From positions 19,693,575 to 19,757,574 of the forward strand of contig CM060466.1 of the NCBI GenBank assembly GCA_030544235.1: a stretch of DNA of 64,000 bases, given 5' to 3'. Numbering within the stretch: the first letter of the stretch is position 1; the number at the start of each line of letters is the position of its first letter. Below are positions 23,877 to 36,940 of the stretch, in pieces. The translations under genes and the position numbers were made by a program. Below the pieces are notes generated by a model. That model searched no databases. It saw nothing but the letters and a program-made list of their open reading frames with translations, and was not told the origin of the DNA. The stretch is from Lepturacanthus savala. Taxonomy: Eukaryota; Chordata; Actinopteri; Scombriformes; Trichiuridae.

Positions 23877-26800
23877 CTCTGGGACAACGTCTGCTTTCTG
23901 ACCGCAGGCGCTCCTCCCGTCGCTGTTCCTCAGGTGTATGTGGTTGTGGTTGTTGTGCTCCAGGTCCTCCAGGGTGAGTTCGAACTGGAAGCGGTCATGC
24001 TGGAGGTGTCTGTCCGGCGGTGGTGAGGGAGACTGGGGCATGGTGTTCAGGTACCACTCCCTGTTCTCCTCCAGTGTGTCCAGCAGCTCCTGGGCGTCCG
24101 GGTGAACCAGGTCAGCCCACGTCTCCCACAGCGGGTGGACGATGTAGTCGATGAAACCCACCTAGAGAAGAAAATCACACAGTGAATACGCTGGATGCAC
24201 CTGATGGTGTTTTAGGAAATGCGTTTGCTTTCTTGCCAAAAACTACATGAGAAGATCTACCCCGTAAAACAAAAAGGCAATAACTACACAGAACTGAGGA
24301 AAATGACTTTAAAGTTCTCTGGTTGTCCAGCCTAATAGTTGTAGGTTGATTATTTGTTACTTTATATTATCATATCCTCATATTTTATTTAATAGTTTAC
24401 CCTTATTTTGCAGTTACTGTGTCCTTCCTTTGTATTATTTACTAAAAACATGGCACCATACTAAGGAAAAATGCAGGAACTACAGATTCTCCAAAAACTA
24501 TTTTACTACAACTTCACTCTGGATGTGTTTGAAATAATTGGAAAGATTTGTTTCCTGAACCAAACCCAGAGTCATTTGACCATTTTTGGCCATTATTTTC
24601 TACCTGGAAGCTGTTTTGGTGCTGAAACGGCTGCTGAAGAGCATCAATGCACAAATGTGAACAATATATTTTGAATAGGACCAGGTTATTATGTGTGGGT
24701 ATTAGATTAATGTGGTTCCGTGGGTGTCTGTAATGTAGCCTCTGCTACACCCACAAATCATATGAATGATCTGTTTCAATAGTTTAATGAATATATGGGA
24801 CAGATATTTTAGATTTATAAAGATTTAATAATAGATTGTGAATTAATGTGTGAGTGAAGTGAAATTGCAATTCAAAAAGCAAGAATACATTAACTGTACA
24901 GTTACTGTACTTTGGCTTTGTTTCACTGAGGCTTTTTGCAGTTATTGTACAAACAACTACCATTTTTCTGTAAAACAACACATATATGAGATAAGATATT
25001 TTGTCATATAACGGATGACGACAAATTTTCGACCAAAAATACAGTTATTGCCTTTTTGCTTTATAGGACAGAGATGGATACCACTTTTATATCTGTATTA
25101 TATCATTCATGACCAGACTCCAGGAAATCACTGGACTCAACTATAAAATAGTTCGTCCATTCATTTAAACACTTTACTTTTTGTTCCTTTTTAGTTGACA
25201 TTTTGTTTCCTTTGGACAAACCTGAATGTTCTCTTTCCAGGATTTATGTTAAGCTTGTCTAACAGTTCTCATGGCTTCAGTCTCGTGGTAGATAGACGAA
25301 TATAAGTGTTCTACCGTCGAGAAAGCGAATAAGTGTATTTCCTCAATTGTTGAACTCGTTCTTTAAAATACAGCGAAATCCAAAATTAAAAATAAGGAAA
25401 AGTACAAGTACAGAATCGGTGACCACAAACATGACGGACAGAGGTGTCGCTGCTTAACATCTCGGAGATTTAAAGAGTGATGTGTCTGTAGTCCGGCCAG
25501 CTGGAAATCAGGAAAAGCCAAAAATCACTTCTCATACGAGTATCCAAAACGCAATAGCAGAAGAATTAATGATGCCAGAGTTTATGATCATTTTTTCCAG
25601 GCCTCATTATGATGCCAGCTGCATGAAAAGAATGTTGGGTGACAAAGAAAGTTCTGCAATACTGACAGCCAAGTTTGTTGCTTCCTGTCACAATTCAACA
25701 TAAACATTAAACTACAGGTTTTCAATAAAGGCACAATCTGCATAATTTAACCTCATTAAACTGAGCCAAAATCAATAGTTTGAGTCATATATATATGACT
25801 CTATATACTGTAGAACATACCATTAACAATACACGTTTATGGTATGTGTTAATTCAAATATTTGACAATTAGTAATATTCCTTTAATAATATTACACAAT
25901 TAGGAAATAACATTAATACTTATCGATATTATTTAAATCAACTATTAGTCTTTCTGTTTAAGTAGAAGCAAACAACACATATTCGTGACTATTTGTTCCT
26001 CTTTGCCAACGCCGTCTGCTCACGTGGCGTCATTTGACTAAACCACTATTATGAAATGTGTTATTTTTCTCCGTCACTTCCATATCTGTGCAGTGTTTCT
26101 ACATGACACATCCGCAACAGCCTAAAAAGAAAAGTCCAATAACACATCTGACAGCCTCACCATAAATTGTTTTTCAGCTTTATCAAACAGGGCTGTTGTA
26201 TCATATTTTAGGTTTATTTTCCTGTTAATTCTCATATGAAAAATACATATGTAGAACTGTGTACTATTGCATGGTATAAGCTTTTCATGTTTTTAATGAA
26301 ATTGAGTTTTTTCCTAAATCGTCTCTTGATGATGCTGCCACATCTGCTAAAATCACCTTAATCCTGGGTTAAAAGAATCACACTCTTTATGTCCTATAGG
26401 ACAAGGGATATTTTACTTAGTCCATTTATTTCCTGCCCACGTCAAAAGTTTTTACCCAAATCAGGATCAAATGTCAATTTAACAAGTTTTCATGATAACA
26501 TCTGCTTCAAGAAGAAAGAATCTATGGTGATTCTTGCTTCTCTAAACATGATTCATGAATCAAATTCTACTGGTGAGTGATAAAGGCTATAATGTTCTCT
26601 AGTAATTTAGGTTACATTTCACAAGTTATACTTCAATAATAATTTAATATAAAGTGCTGTGAATATTAATAAATTCCATAAATATGTGGCTAAATATAAA
26701 AAAGAAAGGAAGTTCCAGGATCTTTAGTCCATTAAGCATGTGTCATAGCTTCATTTAAAAAATTCCCAAAAAGTCAAAAGTGGATGTTGGACATGAGTTA

Positions 26801-28410
26801 CGTTCAATAAATAACAGGCAAAGAAGAGCTGGAAGATGATGAAAAGAAGAGTGGACCTGACATTTATTTATTTTAACTCAATGGAATGAAAAGACAACGT
26901 AAGCCGTGTTCAAAAGTTGCCTAAAGTTACACTAGAACGTTGAAAAATTGGCCTGAGTCACTTTATTCTTTAATGTTACATAAGTGAAACACAACATTCT
27001 ATGTCTGTCCACAGTCGTCCGCTGTCAAGGCCTTTTTGATTGAAATGATTAATAAATATATTATCTGCATTTGATGTGTAATTCATCACCAGTTTGGGAT
27101 ACAACAATGACACCGAGTAGAAGGGAGAAAGAAACTTGGTGAATATAGAAATCTAATGTTGTTTATTGTATTGGAAGCTAAATAAAGAGCAGCATTTACC
27201 TGACTCTTCTCCACCGAGGCGTTGTGTTTGTCACACATGGCGCTGATCTCCATGCCTCTCTCTCGCTCCTTGTCGCCCTGTCGGAAAAACTCCTGCATGA
27301 TCCTCTCTGTCCACTGTCTGTATAACGGCAAAGTCTTGGTGGGGTTGCTCAGGTCTGCACAGTGCACCATGTTCCTTAGAACCTACACACACACGTTTAA
27401 CATACAGCAGTGTATATTAACACACTCAGGAGATACATTCAGGGTTCATGTGACATGCTTCTCTTAAGGCCAAAGCTGTGGTAGCAGCCATACTGCATAG
27501 ATGGAGCGTTACCTGTATGCGTTCTGTATAGTGATCCAGCAGCAGCACGCCAGAGCTGGTCACCTTTTTGGTCTCCACCATGGTCTTCAGGTCAGCCAGC
27601 AGGGTCATGTGTTTGGACATGTCTGTGGCCAACACCTGGAGGCAAACACAGAGAGAGAAAGGAAAGCTGTGAAGGAAGGACAGAAGTCTAGTAGAGTCGG
27701 TTATTATTCCTCTTTGTGTTTCCTTAAATTTGTCTCAAACGTTTTATAAAAATGTCTCACAGAAGCCTTCACATTCCTGACTATTGTTTGAGCTCGCAGT
27801 TAAAATTCTTTCCTGTTGATGGCACTGTAAGATGCTGTAAATGAATTCATCAAATAAATAACAAACGACTCAAATGAAAATAACTAATATATAATAATAA
27901 TGATATAATACTAATATATTGCATATATATTATAATTCTGACTTTGTTTCTGGAATGAACAAAACACAAAACAAAAGATACCCTCTAGCATCCAATTATG
28001 TAATAACAGATGATAATGTAATAATGGTCAATGATGTAATGAATTTGCCCTCATTAAAATGTAATAGGCCAATAATGTAATAAAGAAGAATTCTTGTAAT
28101 AAACAAGAAATGGCTAAAGGAGACGTCACATGAGCTGTGGTGTATTTGTTCATAGTTTCATGTGTGATGTGTGTGAGAGGTGTTACAGCAGGACGAGGTT
28201 CTGACCACATCGATGACGAGCTTGCGAAGGCTCTGGCGCTGACGCTTGGTGAGGTTCTGGAAAATGTCACAGTTCTCCTGGTGCAGGAGCTTGAAGCCCA
28301 CGGCGAGGTGGTGGTTCTCCAGCACTGACTCATCGTTATACATCAGGGCCAGCTCTGAGTCTGCAGGCAGAGAGGAGGAAGTGTGAACGCACTTTATAAT
28401 AATAGCACAC

Positions 28411-28464
<54 letters not shown>

Positions 28465-28861
28465 AAGATTTTTTGTGGCATGAATGCCTTTATTGTACAG
28501 AGGCCACACAGAATGTAATGGGAGAGAAAGAGGGGAGAAACATGCAGAAATGGACCGCTCCGGCCGGGTCTGCTGTTTAACAACAAAGCGCTCTACCCCT
28601 ACACCACTGCAGCGTGCCAGCATGCCATATTTTACCATTTGTATCCCTGTGCACTCACTGGTGTTGATGAGGAACTGATTGGAAACTCCAGGATGGTCAA
28701 CATCGTGGATGGCTGCAGCAAACAGAGCAGCGAGGATCTCCAGGTCAGTGAAGACGGCCTAAAAGACGACAGAAAGGACGAGTTCAGAGGGAAAGAAAAT
28801 GAATGCAGAACACATTGAAGATGTAAGTCAGTTTAACATCCTCTGAAGTGATGGAAACACC

Positions 28862-28943
<82 letters not shown>

Positions 28944-31900
28944 TGCGTGCGTGTGTGTGTGTGCGCGTATTTGTCTGTGTGTGCGCGTATTTGTGTGTGT
29001 CCATACATCAAGGGCAGGTGTGGAGAGGAGAACATGTGTGGACTGGGTGACATCTGCAGCATGTAGGCTGTTGTGGTATGCTACGTTTCCATGGTAATGG
29101 TCCTCCAGGGTCATCACATAGGTGACAAAGGTGTCCACTGGGATCCGAAACGTCTTCAACAGCTCTCGCTCCTGATGAGGGAAGAGGAGGAAGAGGAGGG
29201 CAGAAACAAGTTCACACACACTCCAACAGGAGTATACCATGTACAGCAACCAACACACACACACACAGAGTAATGTTGTGTACCTGGAAGATGGCATACA
29301 TGATGCAACTGAGCGGTCTGTTGTTGGAGAACTCTGCTACTCTGAAAATGTTAAAACTCCATTTGTCCAGATCCTCCAACTCCTGTTAAACACCAAACAC
29401 ATAATCCTAATCAACAGAATGATTCATTATAAGCCAACATCCCCTCACATCATCTCTCACACAGGTGGATCAGTGATAACCACCATGTGGTGGAAGCCTA
29501 AAAACTTAGTCCCAGATAGTTTAACTCTTTTGTTTTTAAAGAGTATAAACACAAGCTTTCAACAACTTTTATATTCAAGGTGGATTATATATTTAAAATT
29601 GATCATTTATTTTCAGTTACACAATTTAACCACCATTTCATTTACAAAGAACATTACTTTTGTAAAAAAAATAAATAAATAAATAAAAAGACACAAATGG
29701 ACTTTTAAATAAGGTACATTATGAAAGACCTGATGAATGCTTCTTAAACTGTATAAATTAAAAAGTTTAAAGTTATTTAATCAGCTACAATATCCAGACG
29801 TAAAAGCAGCCAATCAGCTCAAAGTCTAACCATTAATTAGAACAAACATGAGCCAACACATATGAGACAATAGGAAGGAAATAAGTAACTGCGAATCTTA
29901 TTCTCAATGTAAATACAAGGATTTATTGTGCGATGCCTGGTTTATGCCTGGTTTATGCCTGGTTTATGCCTGGTTTATGCCTGGTTTATGCCTGGTTTAT
30001 GCCTGGTTCACTGTTTCATGTCACTCAGAATAACCTTGATCCTTCAGTCCAGGTGACGAAGTGTTTGGAGGGAAAATCTCCCTCAATTACTGACTGAAGG
30101 CTCCAGTTTCTTGGTGACAGATCATAAAACATGTTTTCATAAGAAGAGTTTCATGTGATTTATGTCCCGCTGAATGAAGTTGGATGTGATACAGACATGG
30201 ACCCAGAACATTGAATATGTTTTAATACTATACTTCTACTTCTATTATATTTTATTATAGTTTTATCAAATGCATGTCCGACGGGATAAATATTTTAGTC
30301 CTAATAATATTTCAACAGCAGTTCCTTAGCAGTAAATCACCAAAACAAACAGTGCAGGCCACTTTTCCCCACACAGCCGAGTCAACAAAGAAGAAAACTC
30401 AAATCACTGTCTGCACACAGGACTGAACGGGGCTGATTAGTGTAACTTATCTGGTGTGAGTCACAGTGAAAACAGACAACAAGACCTTGGCGAGCTCCTC
30501 CTCGTGGTCTGTGTTGACACCGAAGCGAGGCATGGACGCGCTGGAGAGGCTGGAGCTATGAGACAGTTTCCTCACTCCCATGATGTGACTCATCGGTTTG
30601 TCTTTCAGAGTCGGAGACGGGATTTCCACTTCGTTCTGCTTGTCTTCAATTTGATGGGCAAACACACACAGGATGATTTATCGTTTTTTATTCGGGGGAA
30701 AAAAGGGTCTTAAATGTGGTTCTGACGGAAATCAGATTCTGGTCCCACTCACCCATGAAGGTGCTGGAGATGTATTCAGAGACCTGGTTACCGGAGCGAC
30801 TCATCTCTGACAGGTAGGACAGCTCCCGGTTCAGCATCCGCTTAAACTGTGGCAGAATGAGAGCGAACAGGGATGCTGTCACATTTATATTTATGGGCAT
30901 GTGTGTCAGTTTTGGTTAAATATTGTGTCGCTGAGTTTTTATTGAATAAATAATTTATTTTATTTTTTTTAGTTCTGACAAAAAAAAAAGTTTAATTCTG
31001 AATTTTTTCACAGAATTTAGGAGATTAAAGTCAGAATTCTGACTTTTTTTCTAGGATCAATACAATTTTGCTCTAAGAATTGATATTAAAGTCAAAATTC
31101 TACAGAATTCTGAGATTAAAATCTTTCAATAAATTCACTGATGCTGATAATAATATCAGTGATGAGCACATATTGACAGAAAACATCAGTCTAGTTCATA
31201 GATGCTTGCAGGTGAACCTTGTTGGAGGCCATTTCGCTGACAGAGCGGTGAGTCTGGATGGTCTCCAGCTGGTCCAGGCACCAGTCCAGCTCCTCCAGTG
31301 TGTCCAGGGCGAGCTGCTGGTACTGCTGGTCTGAGAGTGTCGCCCTGGGACTGACACACACCCCACCCAGAGGAGACCTCCTGACAGTGAACAGGTAGTT
31401 AGAACCAGCAAGAACATGCAGATGGACTTAAGTTATGTAGCTGCACAAGTGACACAAAGGAGATGTCTCTTTCCTAACAAAGTTTGAAATCGAAAAATAC
31501 GAAAAAAAAAGCCATTTTGTGTAAACATCAATCATTTTGCAGCTAACAGTATTGATTTAGTACAAGAGTTCACAACAAGTTATGTTGTTGTGTACACTAC
31601 CATTCACCCAGACAATTTTGTGTTTTCCATGAAAGGTCACACTTTTATTTACCAACATGAATTGTAAAATGAAAAGAAAATATAGTCAAGACATTGAAAA
31701 GGTTAGAAATAATGGTTTGTATTTGAAATAATCATTTTTTCCTTCAAACTTTTCTTTCAGTTTTCTCGCTCCACTAACCAGCTAAACTGTTTCCATCTGT
31801 GCTAACATGACAGCATCAAGGGTTTTCTAATCATCTATTAACCTTCTGACGCAATGAGCAAACACGTTGTACTATTAGAACACTGGAGTGATAGTTTCTG

Positions 31901-34900
31901 GAAATGGGCCTCTATACACCAGACATTTGCAGCTAGAATAGTCATTTACCACATTATCAATGGGTAGAGTGCATTTCTGAATAGTTTAAAGTTATCTTCA
32001 TTGAAAAAACCTTCTTCTTTTCTTTCAAAAATAAGGAAATTTTTGAAAGTGACCCCAAACTTTTGAATGGTAGTGTATGTGAAGGCAAACTTCCTCTTTT
32101 AATTGTAACTGAACAGGAAAGACAACAAAATGTCAATAATGTGCATAAGTGAGACATTTCTTCCAGGTTGATACTGACTTGACTGTCGGCGTGGAGACGT
32201 TTGCCAGAATGGTGAAGTTGCTCCGTACTGATCGTAGACTGGCCAGTACCTGGAGCATCACACAGTATCACAGGGTATGAGGCACATACACAGGAGAACA
32301 CACACACACACACACTGTAATAAACTAAGACTCACTTGAGCAAAAGGTGTCACAATAAAGTCCTCCCCTGCGTGCCTGAGAGCAGAAGGAACAGATAGAT
32401 TTGGAAAAAAAAGAGAGTAAGAGTGGCATTTCTCCTGAAAACATCAACATACAGTATGTGTGCACACGTACATGCTCTCTCTCTCTCCCTCTCATTCATT
32501 CTTGATGTCTCTCACCCTTCGCTGGTGAGGGAGGAGTTACGCGAGACCGTCTTGGGGGACATGTCGTAGTCCGAGTCAGAGCGGTAGAGGAAGGACTCCC
32601 TCCTCTGGCCCTGGGGGAAGGTGTGCAGGGTGAGGCCGGGACTCTGGGAGCCCAGAGGGGTGTGACCCGCAGACACACCGTTTTCTGCCTCATAACTGGA
32701 GCAGGAGAAGGAAGGAGGGGGTACATGATGGGTGAGGAAACTGGGCAAATCTTTCTGGAAGGTGATATCAGTGGCTTGGAATCATGTGGAGTCTAATCAT
32801 GTGTAAAACCTCTCAGTTTCTGCTTGTGTGATGGAGATGCGCGGCGGGATGCGGAGGGGAAGAGTCGTGGGGCGCGACATGTTGCTCAGGACCTCCGGCG
32901 AACGGGTTCGGTCTCGGGGACGGAGCCAGCAGGGCACCTGAAAGGTTAAAAATACTGATGAGAGCACAGACGAGAGGAGACACCTGTCACTGAAAAGCAG
33001 GCCACTGCTCAAAGGAAGCTCAAGTTCATGGGTTCATGCTTTAACCTGTTGAAATCCAAAAAACCCAGATATAGGGGCAGCATTGAGTTTTATTCATAAA
33101 TCACATGAGAAAACCTCAGCTACAACATTAAATAAAGTATTTTTATCTGTAGTAAATTACTATGTTACAATGTTAATATTACATCAATACATAATATCAG
33201 TATTAGGGTGCAACTAAATAATAATAATAACTAATAACTGATATAACTAATATTTCATTTAGATTTGAACTGATTGTGTGACTATTTAATTGGGTCCTTT
33301 ATAATCTCCTTTTTAAACATTTTACAGAATATATTATTAATGTTCTGTAATGATATTCAGTTTGATTTCTATTGTTTTATGGACAAATAATTGATCTTTT
33401 AACTCTGATTAATCGTTGAACTTTGAAATGCAGATAAGATTAATTGGTTTCCTGATTTGGGTCAGTTTGTTCTTGTTTCAATCAAAGCATTTTTATTTGT
33501 AGTAAAACGCAATGTTAGATTTATTAGGCAACAGCAACATAAATTGATCCTGATGATGATGATGTTGTAGATTTCTTTTGATAACAGGTTTAAGTCCATA
33601 ATCTTTGTGGTTGTAGAGATATTCCATATTTATTATCATTTATAGCAAGAAAACTGAAAAATAAGCCTGGGGCAAAGTGGTAAATGTGATCATTTTAATT
33701 CTTTTATTATATAAAGGGCCATACCAATGTATTTTCAAGTCATTTTGATGTATTTTTTTATATATAAATTTGGAGGCAGTTATTTATATAAATAATTTAT
33801 ATATATAGTTATATAAAAAAACAGTGAAATGACTTTCAAATGAATTCACTTAAAGCAACATTAGTGCAGCATTGTTCAGCAGAACAAGCTGAAACAACAC
33901 TGACAGGAAAGTGTCGCGATGAACGGGTGAAAAAAACAGCAAACACAAAGCAATATTCACCACTTAAGCCCAAAGCTAATTTTTCAGTTTTCTTGTTTAA
34001 AATGACAATAAATATGGATTATCTCTACAACCACAGGGGTTATGTATGTGTACTGGTATCAAAAGAAATCTACATGTGTCAGAAATGTCAGAATCAATTG
34101 ATGTTGATGTTACAGAGCAAATAGATAGAATATGGGGTCTATTGTGTTTATTATTGTTTATTGTTTTTTACTACAGATAAAATACTTAAAACTAAGAACA
34201 CGGACAAACTGACCAAAATCAGGAAAAAAAAGTTCAATGATTAATATGAGTTCAGAGGTCAATTATTTGTCCTTAAAAGCATAGACATCACACTGAGGAT
34301 CATTACAGAATATGAATATATTTTATGAGATGGTTAAAAATTACATTATAAAGGACCCAATTAAGTAGTCATACAAATGGCCCAAATCTAAATTAGATAT
34401 CAAAATAGTTGTTGGTTACAGCAGAAAATTTGTGTTTTACTACAGATAAAAATACATTAGTGTTGTTGCTGATGTTTTCTCATGCGATATATGCATGAAA
34501 CTCAATACTGCCACCATATCAGGGGTTTGGATTTTATTGGTTTAACATTAATCTGTGCTGGTCTTGTGTCTTTAGCTGCTAGATGTTCCACTAGCTAGTC
34601 GCTAACTCTTTCTGCCTTGTGTGCAGTGTGGCACATTTTCTTTTACTCGCAGTTGCCTGCTGCTAGAAATAACACTGATAAGAGCTGGGTGATAATTAAC
34701 AGCATCAGCAGGTTTTCAAAATTGTCAGTGGAAACTACAGAACACATGTCATGAACATATTTTTCTCCTTCATTCATTAAAAAATGGTTTTAGAGATTGT
34801 ATTTAGCAATACAATTGAAACCCTCTACAATAATGGCAACTGTTCAATCAAGCTCAAGTCTGGGTCGTCTTCTATGTTTGAAATTTTATTTTTCATTTTC

Positions 34901-36152
34901 AAACAAGCTAAGAAGTCTAGTTGTTTTATTCTAGAAGTCCACAAAAATTGTTTATATTTCCATATTTGCACTATCAAGATTTAACATAGATATTGTAACA
35001 CACATATAAAAATGCTAAATGTTGCATTTTTAAATGTGTTGCTTCACGCAATAGTTATTTTCCATCTAAACTTCACAAATGGCTTTATTTCAATAAAAAA
35101 CTGTTCAAATTATCTAATATTTTTACAAAATGTAGAGAAAAAGTCCAAAAAGTAAAAATATATTTGTGAATCAGAACTATTTGTCTTCTTTCCTCTCAAA
35201 TTAATCATTTCAGGACCCATCAGAGGGGCCTGACCCCTAGGTTGGGAATGACTCAGTTACACTACTTATTCATTCATTTTCTATACCTGCTTATTCCTCA
35301 TTAGGGTCGCAGGGGTCTGCTGGAGCCAATCCCAGCACATTACAGGTGAAAGGCAGGGATACACCCCAGATGGTCGCCAGCCAATCGTGGGGCACACACA
35401 CCATTCACTCAGACATTCACACCTACGGGCAATTTAGAGTCTTCAATTAACCTCAGCATGTTTTTGGACTGTGGGAAGAGGAAGAAAACCCACACAGACA
35501 CAGGGAGAACATGCAAACTCTACACAGAAATGTCCCAGACCAAGGTCTTGAACCTGTGACCTTCTTGCTGAGGCAACAACGCTACCCACTGCCCCACTGT
35601 GTCACCCATAGAGCACATGATTAAAAGTAAATCAAAATTACTGGTATGATTCTACATATCCCAATAACACCGGGACATAGATTTGTTTTGGAGGCAACAG
35701 CAAAACCATGATGTGTGGCTGTCAACAGAAGCCTGGTGAACATCTCTCCACCCCAGTGCTGCTTCCTTTCAGTACCTGGAGACTAGAGGAGAGTCTTCTG
35801 CTCCTCCCTCTGCGTAGCTCGGCCCCCAGCGTGGCTCCGGACGTATAGGATCGGCTGTACCGAGATGACTCCGCCTTCTCCGCAGCACCTGTTATATCTG
35901 TGTCATTGCCCTGTGAGACGGGAACAGAAGCAAAACATGAAACACCGACCAGATTTTGTTTTTTTCTTTATAATTAAACAAAAAATCAGATTTAGAAATT
36001 AAAATATCAAGAACTTTGGGTGCATGCGGCTGTCCTTGTCTCACCTTATTAAACCATGTTCATATGCCCTGTCGAAATTCTGATGAGTAAAAACATAAAG
36101 AGACAAAAAAAAGTGTTATGTGTTCGTGTGTGTTCAGATGTGTGTGTGTATT

Positions 36153-36249
<97 letters not shown>

Positions 36250-36431
36250 CTGGGATAAGGCCTCTACAGACTGAGCTCTTGGAGGCTGATCTGCACTGCA
36301 GTACCGTAGCAACAAAACACTGGGGGAATGGTAGCAGTTGCTAGGCAACAGTGCTGTGTTGCTTCCATGCTGCATTTGATGTCGTCCAGACCCAGATGTG
36401 AAAAGACGCTCTCATAGACACACACACACAC

Positions 36432-36501
<70 letters not shown>

Positions 36502-36940
36502 GGTCACTTGCTTAGCATAATCAATGTAAGGCTGCTTGAATAATGCATGTTATTATGTCCTTCAGCCAACACGTTACCTCTAACAGAAAATATCTGAAAC
36601 ACAGAGCACTCGTCTAGCTGGGGCTCATTTATCCAGAGGACTGTGACTGACACTCTGACAGCGAGGCTGGAGGACACAGACGGTCCACTCTAACGTCTGA
36701 GTGCATCCACAGACCGTGGTGCTGAGAACAAAGGGAGCCCTGGATGTGTGAAAGTCACGGGGTTTGTGTGTCATAGTCGGCAGGAAAACAGGCCGCCGGT
36801 CTGCTCTGCTCACTCACTAGTGACAGAGGTTGTTGTTGTGTGTGTGTGTGTGTGTGTGTGTATACGTTCCCGGGTTTGTGCACAGTTTCTCCCCTCACCT
36901 CTTCTCCAGTCACCGTCAGCACGCTGCGGCTCTTCTTCAT
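23139..36940 (-). CDS. pde4a: cAMP-specific 3',5'-phosphodiesterase 4, long form (PDE4A-like)
   Basis: Hydrolyses cAMP to 5'-AMP. Sixteen coding exons in transcript order: 36940-36899, 35910-35776, 32937-32810, 32695-32516, 32375-32336, 32249-32179, 31380-31218, 30846-30753, 30643-30486, 29382-29284, 29171-29007, 28758-28659, 28360-28206, 27635-27513, 27382-27200, 24161-23139; 952 residues, all phases consistent. UCR1 follows the PKA site RRESF (Ser136), then UCR2 (LEELDWCLDQLET, FKRMLNREL). In the catalytic domain His403 is the general acid (AYHNSLHAADV); metal ligands are His407, His443-Asp444 (AAAIHDVDH) and Asp561 (VHCADLSNP); Gln612 and Phe615 clamp the purine. PQSPSP (654-659) and FQF (670-672) resemble the ERK site and docking motif. 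The N terminus MKKSRSV resembles human PDE4B1, but CDC37 adjacency and body residues (KRSPLGG, LAALFAAAIHD) favour PDE4A. The last exon adds a long Glu-rich tail. Confidence 0.9.
28408..28461. repeat. (CA)n(TA)n compound microsatellite
   Basis: CA dinucleotides pass directly into TA dinucleotides, next to the SINE-like copy that follows. Confidence 0.9.
28463..28626 (-). mobile_element. Short SINE-like element with tRNA-type head
   Basis: Reverse strand begins GCACGCTGCAGTGGTGTAGG, followed by GGTAGAGCGC (A-box-like) and ends in CAATAAAGGCATTCATGCC plus an A/T tail. A second SINE type, different from the 43690 family. In a PDE4A intron. Confidence 0.45.
28864..28939. repeat. (GT)n microsatellite
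   Basis: About 38 GT units, followed by imperfect GT/GC sequence to about 29002, ending only a few bases from the donor of PDE4A exon 29171-29007. Confidence 0.95.
29460..29720 (-). repeat. Unnamed repeat family, inverted copy
   Basis: Reverse strand carries the core AACTATCTGGGACTAAGTTT shared with copies at 49390-49525, 50740-50930 and 53500-53720, then the AAAGTTGTTGAAAGCTTGTG block (compare AAACTCGTTGATAGCATGTG near 50816). Confidence 0.5.
29934..30009. repeat. Tandem repeat of an 11-bp unit (TGCCTGGTTTA), about seven copies
   Basis: Near-identical head-to-tail copies with no spacer, inside a PDE4A intron. A simple minisatellite. Confidence 0.95.
31593..32077 (-). mobile_element. Tc1-like MITE, copy 1
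   Basis: Flanked by inverted TACACTACCATTCA ends; the right end reads GACCCCAAACTTTTGAATGG. Same family, opposite orientation, as 49761-50213. TA at both tips fits a Tc1/mariner target. In a PDE4A intron. Confidence 0.65.
33041..34545. mobile_element. 1.5-kb fold-back element with long inverted arms and TTAA ends
   Basis: Starts TTAACCTGTTGAAATCC and ends with the inverted form (GGATTTTATTGGTTTAA). The arms (about 33041-33690 and 33900-34545) are inverted, diverged copies of each other over roughly 650 bp. No transposase frame is left. TTAA at both tips is the piggyBac target sequence; that link is inference. Confidence 0.6.
35195..35262 (-). mobile_element. hAT-like element end
   Basis: Reverse strand: GTCATTCCCAACCTAGGGG then CAGGCCCCTCTGATGGGTCC, same family as 9905-9988. 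Confidence 0.45.
35266..35608 (-). mobile_element. tRNA-headed SINE, nearly full copy
   Basis: Reverse-strand copy of the 43690-44056 family with recognisable head, middle and tail, in a PDE4A intron, directly beside a hAT end. Confidence 0.75.
36156..36247. repeat. (GT)n microsatellite
   Basis: About 46 GT units, just before a 170-bp unique spacer and a (CA)n tract. Confidence 0.95.
36420..36500. repeat. (CA)n microsatellite
   Basis: About 40 CA units with rare interruptions; inverted relative to the GT tract at 36156-36247. Confidence 0.95.
36835..36861. repeat. Short (GT)n microsatellite
   Basis: GT dinucleotides close to the donor side of the PDE4A MKKSRSV exon. Confidence 0.9.

Noticed and set aside
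28848..29297. Cys-Val and Thr-His repeat frames across GT/CA runs (also at 36.1 kb, 36.4 kb and 42.8 kb)
   Set aside because: Pure products of dinucleotide microsatellites.
29934..30009. Considered as a CRISPR array
   Set aside because: Direct 11-bp units without spacers in a vertebrate intron; a minisatellite.
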